Below are positions 58,804 to 64,000 of a DNA stretch of 64,000 nt, piece by piece. A program made the translations under genes and the position numbers. The notes under the pieces are model-generated. The model did no database searches and was not told where the DNA came from. It saw only the letters and a program-made list of their open reading frames with translations. Where the stretch lies: NCBI RefSeq assembly GCF_001598335.1, contig NZ_BCYT01000003.1, forward strand, positions 1-64,000, read 5' to 3'. Source of the stretch: Sphingobium abikonense NBRC 16140 (GTDB lineage Bacteria > Pseudomonadota > Alphaproteobacteria > Sphingomonadales > Sphingomonadaceae). Within the stretch, counting starts at the first letter, position 1. Every line of letters starts with the position of its first letter.

Positions 58804-59568
58804 ATGGTGAAGCAAAGTCCGTCGTTGCAAGCGGAAGAGGCGGTTGGCAACGGCAGGGACCGGGCGACGCGAGGGCCGGGTCGACGGCTGCACGGCGCGA
58901 TCGCCCACAAGCTGGGCACGGCGATCTTGTCAGGGCAGTATCAGCCCGGAGATACGCTGTCTGGCGAAGTCGCCTTCGCCGAAGAACTGGAAGTGTCGCG
59001 CAGCGCCTATCGTGAGGCAATTCAGGTGCTGACTGCCAAGGGGCTGGTGGAAAGCCGGCCCAAGGCAGGCACGCGCGTCCTGCCGCGCACGCGCTGGAAC
59101 CTGCTGGACCCCGATGTCCTCGCCTGGGCCTTTGCCGGGGAGCCGGATATCCAGTTCGTGCGCGACCTGTTCGAATTGCGCGCAATCGTCGAACCGGCTG
59201 CGGCACGGCTGGCGGCGCAGCGGCGCGACAAGGATGACCTCAAGCTCATGAAGGACGCGCTTGCCGCGATGCGTCGTCATACGCTGGCGACCGAGGCCGG
59301 TCGCGCCGCGGACCGGGATTTTCACAATGCGATCCTCAATGCGACGCGCAACGATGCGTTGCTGGTGCTGACCGCCAGCATCGGTGCGGCGGTCAACTGG
59401 ACCACCCAATTCAAGCAGCGCGCCCGCGCCCTGCCGCGCAATCCCATTCCCGACCATGTCCGCGTCTATGATGCCATCGTGGCGGGCGACCCGCAGGCCG
59501 CGGCAGAGGCGATGGGCGTGCTGGTCGATCTCGCACTGGAAGACACGGCCAGCGCGATGGAGCGATAG
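58804..59568 (+). CDS. GntR/FadR-family repressor of the arabinose locus
   Basis: 254 residues from ATG at 58804 (GGGAGGAG upstream; the frame is open to 58702 but without a site). Winged helix with GntR signature LSGQYQPGDTLSGEVAFAEELEVSRSAYREAI split over about 42-75, then an FCD effector domain (FELRAIVEPAAARLAAQR, DRDFHNAILNATRN, IPDHVRVYDAIVAGD) with His/Asp/Asn ligand residues. Divergent to the FAH gene with an operator in between. Effector likely an arabinose-pathway sugar acid. Confidence 0.92.
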   Translation: MVKQSPSLQAEEAVGNGRDRATRGPGRRLHGAIAHKLGTAILSGQYQPGDTLSGEVAFAEELEVSRSAYREAIQVLTAKGLVESRPKAGTRVLPRTRWNLLDPDVLAWAFAGEPDIQFVRDLFELRAIVEPAAARLAAQRRDKDDLKLMKDALAAMRRHTLATEAGRAADRDFHNAILNATRNDALLVLTASIGAAVNWTTQFKQRARALPRNPIPDHVRVYDAIVAGDPQAAAEAMGVLVDLALEDTASAMER

Positions 59569-59587
59569 AAGCGCAGAAAGCGAAACG

Positions 59588-59629
59588 AAAAAAAAGGGCC
59601 GGCACATATCCCATGTGCCGGCCCTTTTT
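59588..59629. terminator. Bidirectional rho-independent terminator
   Basis: A run of eight A, stem GGGCCGGCACAT / ATGTGCCGGCCC (12 bp, loop ATCCC), then five T. Ends both the GntR gene (+) and the convergent MFS gene (-). Confidence 0.93.
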
Positions 59630-59658
59630 CCTGTCCGATGGTGCGACCCCTCGGCTCG

Positions 59659-60966
59659 TTACGCCTCGATTTGCTGGTCCGGCAGCGCGTTGGTCGTCTT
59701 TGACCCCCACAGCGCGTAAAAGAGTACATAAAGCTCGCAGGCAGCGGTCAGCAGGAAACTGGTCTGCAGGCCATAATGGTCGGCCAGCCAACCCTGCACC
59801 ACCACCAGCGCACCGCCGGCAATCGCCATGATGAGCAGGCCCGACCCTTCCTCGGTCAGCGGCCCAAGCCCCTTGATGCCGAGCGTGAAGATGGTCGGGA
59901 ACATGATGGAGTGGAACAGGCCGACCAGGATCAGCGACCACATGGCGATGGGGCCGGTGGTGAAGACGGTAACCAGCATCACGATGAACGCGCCGATCGA
60001 GAAGGCGGCGAGCACATGGCCGGCATCGAAGCGCTGCATGATCGCGGAGCCGGCGAAGCGGCCGACCATCATGCCGCCCCAGAGGAAGGTCAGATAATTG
60101 CCGGCCTGCTCATGTGTCAGGTTGGCGATCTGCGGCTGGCTGACGAAGTTGATGAACAGGTTGGCGACGCCGATTTCCGCGATCAGGTAGATGAAGATCG
60201 CGGGAATGCCGAACACCAGGTTGCGGTGCTTCCAGAGCGAGTGTTTCTTGCGCTCTTCCTTGTTGTGGCGCTGCGTCGCATTGCCCATGGCGGGCAGGGG
60301 AAAGCGGGCAATCACCACGGCCAGCACGGTCAGCACGATCGCCACCAGCACATAAGGCAGGATGACCGACTGCGCATCGGCCAGTCGCTCGGCCTGGGTG
60401 AGGACAACCTCGCCCTGCGCGGTGCCCCCCTTCGACCGGCCCAGGATCAGATAGGCCCCGAACATGGGCGCCAGCATCGTGCCCGCCGAATTCATCGCCT
60501 GCACAAGGTTGAGGCGCGAGGAGGCGGTTTCCGGCTTGCCGACGACCGCGACATAGGGGTTGGCCGCGACCTGCAACAGCGTGATGCCGCTGGCGATCAC
60601 GAACAGCATGACCAGCGTCACACCATAGGACGGAATGGACGCCGCCAGCGTCATGCCCAGCGCGCCCGCCGCCATGATGAGCAAGCCGATCACCATCGAC
60701 TTTTGATAGCCCACCCGTTCGATCAGCTTGGCCGACGGAATGGAGGCGAAGAAATAGGCAATGAACCAGACTGATTCGATCAGCGTCGTCTGGGTGTAGC
60801 TTAGATCGAACACGCTGCGCAGATGCGGCAGCAGCGTGTTGTTGATGACGGTGATGAAGCCCCACATGAAGAAGAGGCTGGCAAGCAGCGCGAGGGCGGG
60901 GCCGTAGCGCGTGCCGGGATTATGCGTTGCGGCCGGCGCCGCGCCAGACGAGATCGGTCCTGCCAT
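59659..60966 (-). CDS. FucP-like MFS sugar permease
   Basis: 435 residues, 12 membrane helices. Matches the fucose/glucose-galactose permease family: FFMWGFITVINNTLLPHLRSVFDLSY, LVQAMNSAGTMLAPMFG, and GLFHSIMFPTIFTLGIKGLG. Proton-linked sugar import across the inner membrane; the locus suggests L-arabinose. Divergent from the aldose epimerase with an operator between them. Confidence 0.92.
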   Translation of the reverse strand: MAGPISSGAAPAATHNPGTRYGPALALLASLFFMWGFITVINNTLLPHLRSVFDLSYTQTTLIESVWFIAYFFASIPSAKLIERVGYQKSMVIGLLIMAAGALGMTLAASIPSYGVTLVMLFVIASGITLLQVAANPYVAVVGKPETASSRLNLVQAMNSAGTMLAPMFGAYLILGRSKGGTAQGEVVLTQAERLADAQSVILPYVLVAIVLTVLAVVIARFPLPAMGNATQRHNKEERKKHSLWKHRNLVFGIPAIFIYLIAEIGVANLFINFVSQPQIANLTHEQAGNYLTFLWGGMMVGRFAGSAIMQRFDAGHVLAAFSIGAFIVMLVTVFTTGPIAMWSLILVGLFHSIMFPTIFTLGIKGLGPLTEEGSGLLIMAIAGGALVVVQGWLADHYGLQTSFLLTAACELYVLFYALWGSKTTNALPDQQIEA

Positions 60967-61024
60967 TCATCCTTCTCCAGTGCAGTTCCAGGCGGCGGGC
61001 GACCGATCAAGGGTTGCGCACGCC

Positions 61025-61042
61025 AATTTTGTCGGAGTATAT
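61025..61042. promoter_or_regulatory. GntR-type operator between divergent MFS and epimerase genes
   Basis: AATTTTGTCGGAGTATAT, on the opposite strand ATATACTCCGACAAAATT: fourth copy of the motif, 59 bases from the MFS start and 49 from the epimerase start. TTGTC-G-GAGTA shows the FadR-type half-sites most clearly. Confidence 0.75.
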
Positions 61043-61090
61043 CCCGCGAAACCGCCCGTCAATGGGCGCGCGTCACCGGGAGGAAGTCCA

Positions 61091-62239
61091 ATGCGAAAGG
61101 TCGTCACGTTGAAAACAGCGTTGTCATATGCGCTCGCCCTCAGCCTCGCAAGCGGAACAGCGCTTGCCGCCGAAGCGAGCCGTGCGCCGGCCGGCACGAT
61201 CGACGGCGCGGCCATCGAAACGCTGACGCTGACCAACGGCCGGGGCGTGACGGCGAAGATCCTGACCTATGGCGCGACGCTTCAGTCATTGATGGCGCCG
61301 GGCAAGGATGGGCAAATTGCCGACGTGCTGCTCGGCTATGACGACGCCAAGGATTATGCCGACCATCCCAATTATTTCGGCGTCACGGTCGGCCGCTACG
61401 CCAATCGTATTGCTGGTGGCAAGTTCAGCCTGGACGGCACGTCCTATCAGCTGCCGGTCAATGACAATGACGTCAATTCGCTTCACGGCGGCGGCAAGGG
61501 CTTTGACAAGCAGGTCTGGAAGGTCGTCTCGATCAAGAGCGGCCCGACTGCCAAGGCGGTGCTGGCGCTCACAAGTCCTGATGGCGACGCGGGCTATCCC
61601 GGCAAGCTCGACGTGACCGTCACTTATACCCTCGACGAAAACGGCAATCTGGGCATCGCCTTCGACGCGAAGACCGACAAGCCTACCATCGTCAACATGA
61701 CCAATCATGCCATCTTCAACTTGGCGGGCGAAGGATCGCCCGAAGGCGCGCTGGGTCATGTGCTGACCATCCCCGCCAAGGCCTTCACGCCGGTTGACGC
61801 CAACCTGATCCCGACGGGCGAATTGAAGCCGGTCGATGGCAGCGTGTTCGATTTCCGCACGGCCCGCCGCGTGGCCGACGGCATTCGCGACGGTCGCGAT
61901 CAGCAGATCGTCTATGGCCGGGGCTATGACCATAATTGGGCGCTCGACAAGGGCGCGACCCGGACGCCGGAACTGGCCGCGCGGCTGGAGGACCCGGTGT
62001 CGGGCCGGGTGCTTGAAGTGCTGACGACCGAGCCGGGCGTGCAGTTCTACGCAGGCAACTTCCTCGACGGGACGCTGGTCGGCAAGGGGGGGCATCTCTA
62101 CCGCATGGGCGATGGCATCGCGCTGGAACCGCAGAAATTCCCCGACGCGCCCAATAAACCAGCCTTCCTGTCGGCGCGGGTCGATCCGGGCAAGCCCTAT
62201 CACCACCAGATGATCTATCGGCTGTCGGTGAAGCGCTGA
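61091..62239 (+). CDS. galM: Aldose 1-epimerase (mutarotase), periplasmic
   Basis: 382 residues from ATG at 61091 (AGGAAG 7 bases upstream). Signal peptide (YALALSLASGTALAAE). GalM fold with NRIAGGKFSLDG, catalytic-type His in VNSLHGGGKGFDKQVW, the second His in NMTNHAIFNLAGEG, and Glu in GIALEPQKFPDAPNKPAF. Interconverts anomers of sugars released in the periplasm so the dehydrogenase or importer gets its form. Its stop overlaps the next gene (TGATG). Confidence 0.93.
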   Translation: MRKVVTLKTALSYALALSLASGTALAAEASRAPAGTIDGAAIETLTLTNGRGVTAKILTYGATLQSLMAPGKDGQIADVLLGYDDAKDYADHPNYFGVTVGRYANRIAGGKFSLDGTSYQLPVNDNDVNSLHGGGKGFDKQVWKVVSIKSGPTAKAVLALTSPDGDAGYPGKLDVTVTYTLDENGNLGIAFDAKTDKPTIVNMTNHAIFNLAGEGSPEGALGHVLTIPAKAFTPVDANLIPTGELKPVDGSVFDFRTARRVADGIRDGRDQQIVYGRGYDHNWALDKGATRTPELAARLEDPVSGRVLEVLTTEPGVQFYAGNFLDGTLVGKGGHLYRMGDGIALEPQKFPDAPNKPAFLSARVDPGKPYHHQMIYRLSVKR

Positions 62240-63096
62240 TGCCGCAATGGCGGATGATCGCGCGGGAAGGCGCGGACATATTGGGGGAGGGGACATTGTG
62301 GTCGGCGCGGGAAAACGCCGTCTACTGGGTCGACATCCTCGCCCCCGCGCTCAACCGCCTGTCGCTTGACGACGGGGCCGTCACCCGGGTCGCCATGCTG
62401 GAACCGCTCGGCTGGCTGGCGGAACGGCAGGCGGGCGGTTTCATCGCCGGCTTTCAGAGCGGCTTTGCCGCGCTGACGCTCGACCCGCTGACGATTGAGC
62501 CCATCGGCGACCCCGAACCGCACTTTCCCGGCAACCGGATGAACGATGGCAAGGCGGATCAGCAAGGCCATATCTGGTGCGGGACGATGGATATGGCGGA
62601 AGAGCATGATCGCGGATCGCTCTACCGCCTTGTGCCCGATCATGGCTGGGCCGTCATCGACAGTGGCTATCGCGTGCCCAACGGCCCCTGTTTTTCGCCC
62701 TGCGGCCAATGGCTCTATCATAGCGATACGGCCAGGCGGCAAATGTACCGCTTCCGCCGGACGGAGGAAGGGGCCACGGATCGCGAACCCTTCATCAAGT
62801 TTGAAGAGGCGGACGGCTATCCCGATGGCATGACCGTCGATGCTGACGGGCATATATGGGTGGCGCATTGGGGCGGTAGCCGGATCAGCCGCTTCACGCC
62901 TGAGGGCCAGCTTGATCGCGCGATCGCCTTGCCGGCGCGGCAGGTGACCAATATCTGCTTCGCCGGCCGCGATCTTGATCGCATGTTCGTCAGTTCAGCG
63001 ACGGTCGGGCTGGACGACCCGTCGGAGCATGATGGCGGCTTTTTTGAGGTCGATTGCGGCGTGAAGGGCTTGCCCACGCATCTGTTCGCGGGCTGA
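62239..63096 (+). CDS. SMP-30/gluconolaconase family sugar lactonase, probable L-arabinolactonase
   Basis: 285 residues. Six-bladed propeller with metal ligands in LGEGTLWSARENAVYWVDI (Glu), RMNDGKADQQGHIWCGTM (Asn), PNGPCFSP (Asn) and YPDGMTVDADGHIWVAHW (Asp). Opens L-arabinono-lactone made by the dehydrogenase. No signal peptide, so cytosolic. One-base overlap with galM. Confidence 0.92.
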   Translation: MPQWRMIAREGADILGEGTLWSARENAVYWVDILAPALNRLSLDDGAVTRVAMLEPLGWLAERQAGGFIAGFQSGFAALTLDPLTIEPIGDPEPHFPGNRMNDGKADQQGHIWCGTMDMAEEHDRGSLYRLVPDHGWAVIDSGYRVPNGPCFSPCGQWLYHSDTARRQMYRFRRTEEGATDREPFIKFEEADGYPDGMTVDADGHIWVAHWGGSRISRFTPEGQLDRAIALPARQVTNICFAGRDLDRMFVSSATVGLDDPSEHDGGFFEVDCGVKGLPTHLFAG

Positions 63097-63120
63097 AAAA
63101 GCGCAAAATTTCAAAAAACC

Positions 63121-63155
63121 GGGAGCGGTGAGCCAGCGCTCACTGCTCCCTTTTT
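63121..63155 (+). terminator. Terminator after the lactonase gene
   Basis: Stem GGGAGC-G-GTGAGC paired with GCTCACTGCTCCC around a short CAGC loop, followed by TTTTT. Closes the arabinose locus. Confidence 0.9.
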
Positions 63156-63216
63156 CATTCCATCCACTGCGCATCAGCAGACTTGCAATTGCCGCCAAAT
63201 GCCTCTACCAAGCTTG

Positions 63217-63228
63217 GACAACGTTGTC
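63217..63228. promoter_or_regulatory. 12-bp palindrome GACAACGTTGTC, LacI-type operator-like
   Basis: Perfect palindrome with central CG, the form of LacI/GalR-family operators. Lies between the locus terminator and the inverted repeat at 63258, 215 bases upstream of the 53-residue gene. No LacI regulator is in the window. Confidence 0.4.
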
Positions 63229-63257
63229 ATTCCCTCTCCAAGGCAGACGACGTTGCG

Positions 63258-63303
63258 CCCGGACAGCCTTTGGCGAACTGCACGCGTCCAAAGGCTGTCC
63301 GGG
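63258..63303. repeat. Perfect 16-bp inverted repeat
   Basis: CCCGGACAGCCTTTGG (63258-63273) and CCAAAGGCTGTCCGGG (63288-63303) around 14 bases. Very stable if transcribed. No T run follows, so not a standard terminator. Could be a regulatory RNA stem or remnant of a mobile element; nothing transposase-like is adjacent. Confidence 0.6.
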
Positions 63304-63442
63304 TCGATTTTGCTTCTATCACGATCTCCTCTTTGGCGACGTTACGGCGCAAGCATTTCTGTCCGCGCGGCGAAGATTGCTTGCCCGGCTTATCTCTATC
63401 ATAATGATAGTAAGCCGCGACGAGTCGGCGCGAAGGAGAGCC

Positions 63443-63604
63443 ATGACCCATATCGAGCGAGAGGCAGCGCCATCCTGGTGGACGCGCCTGACACAGGCGC
63501 TGATCCGCGACCCCGCGATTATTCTGCTCGACACGCATGATGATAATAGTGACGGGGACACCGAGCTGCGCGCGCCGTTGCATGTCCGCGAAAGCGTCGA
63601 CTGA
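63443..63604 (+). CDS. Small hypothetical protein
   Basis: 53 residues, ATG at 63443 with GAAGGAG 5-6 bases upstream, a strong reason to accept it. N-terminal amphipathic Trp-containing helix (SWWTRLTQALIRD) and an acidic C-terminus (DTHDDNSDGDTEL). No family recognised; no signal peptide. Confidence 0.6.
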   Translation: MTHIEREAAPSWWTRLTQALIRDPAIILLDTHDDNSDGDTELRAPLHVRESVD

Positions 63605-63687
63605 ACGCTATGTTGCCAATTTAGGGCTTCGTTTCGGCGCGATGGCCGGGCATGGATGGCGCGACGTTCATCCTTATGAGGCAAATC

Positions 63688-64000
63688 ATGGCAACAAACC
63701 CGCGCGCCGTTTCCCGTCCTGTCGACCCCCTGCTGCTGGAGCGCTGGTCGCCGCGCGCCTTTGATGGATCGGCGATACCGCAGGAGGATCTGGATACGTT
63801 GTTCGACGCAGCGCGCTGGGCGCCGTCCGCCTCCAATTACCAGCCCTGGCGGTTCCTTTATGCCCATCGCGACAGTGCGGACTGGCAGCGGTTCCTGGAC
63901 TTGCTGGTGCCGGGCAATAGCGTCTGGGCGAAACAGGCGTCGGTGCTAATGATGGTGCTGTCCGACACGTTGACCTCAGCGCCGGGATCCGATGAGGTGA
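63688..64000 (+). CDS. Nitroreductase family protein (partial, cut by window end)
   Basis: First 104 residues only; no stop before the edge. GAGG ribosome site before ATG at 63688. Nitroreductase/FMN pattern at the start: LLLERWSPRAFDGSAIPQEDL, then DAARWAPSASNYQPWRFLYA. FMN-dependent oxidoreductase; substrate unknown. 83 bp after the small gene. Confidence 0.88.
   Translation, partial: MATNPRAVSRPVDPLLLERWSPRAFDGSAIPQEDLDTLFDAARWAPSASNYQPWRFLYAHRDSADWQRFLDLLVPGNSVWAKQASVLMMVLSDTLTSAPGSDEV

Overview
The window is GC-rich chromosomal DNA of a sphingomonad-type alphaproteobacterium (Sphingobium, Sphingomonas or Novosphingobium grade). This rests on gene content: a crtY-crtI-crtB carotenoid operon, lptB followed by rpoN, an RcnR-type regulator plus CDF exporter pair, a long TonB receptor of the Caulobacter/Sphingomonas type, and an EL222-like LOV-HTH protein. 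All functions are read from sequence motifs; no database was searched.

Layout. 0.3-2.9 kb: a LOV-HTH blue-light regulator followed by a PAS-PAS hybrid histidine kinase. 3.2-31.0 kb: a P2-like phage element with an almost complete late gene set: portal and large terminase on +; scaffold/protease, capsid, small terminase, head completion, tail, baseplate, fibre, lysis, sheath, tube, tape measure, U and D on -. No integrase, immunity repressor, cox or replication gene is visible, although both flanks look chromosomal. The element has a P2-type -1 frameshift cassette in the tail chaperone (E/E'), four near-identical 19-bp dyads in front of its transcription units, and a repeat-rich 280-bp stretch carrying the same GTARCA core upstream of a zinc-ribbon gene. 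Together these look like a late regulon with its own activator. 31.7 kb: tRNA-Val(UAC).

31.9-49.3 kb is core chromosome: a zf-CHCC protein, tldD, a DUF924 protein, glnK-amtB behind a textbook sigma-54 promoter, crtY-crtI-LOG-crtB, dmeR-dmeF, a TIGR01244 phosphatase, recQ, rpoN, lptB, an Lrp-type regulator divergent from phhA-hppD (phenylalanine/tyrosine to homogentisate).

49.4-63.1 kb is an arabinan/L-arabinose locus: TonB receptor, two GH43 enzymes, a GH51 arabinofuranosidase, an L-arabinose/D-galactose 1-dehydrogenase, a FAH-family AraD1/GguC-like protein, a FadR-type GntR regulator, a FucP-like MFS importer, an aldose 1-epimerase and an SMP-30 lactonase. Four copies of a TACTCCGACAA-like operator sit in front of the receptor, the FAH/GntR pair and the MFS/epimerase pair, so the genes probably form one regulon: polymer binding and cutting outside, import, then non-phosphorylative oxidation. 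Sugar-acid dehydratase and ketoglutarate-semialdehyde dehydrogenase are not in the window. The right end has two hairpin/palindrome elements, a 53-codon gene and the start of a nitroreductase gene cut by the window edge.
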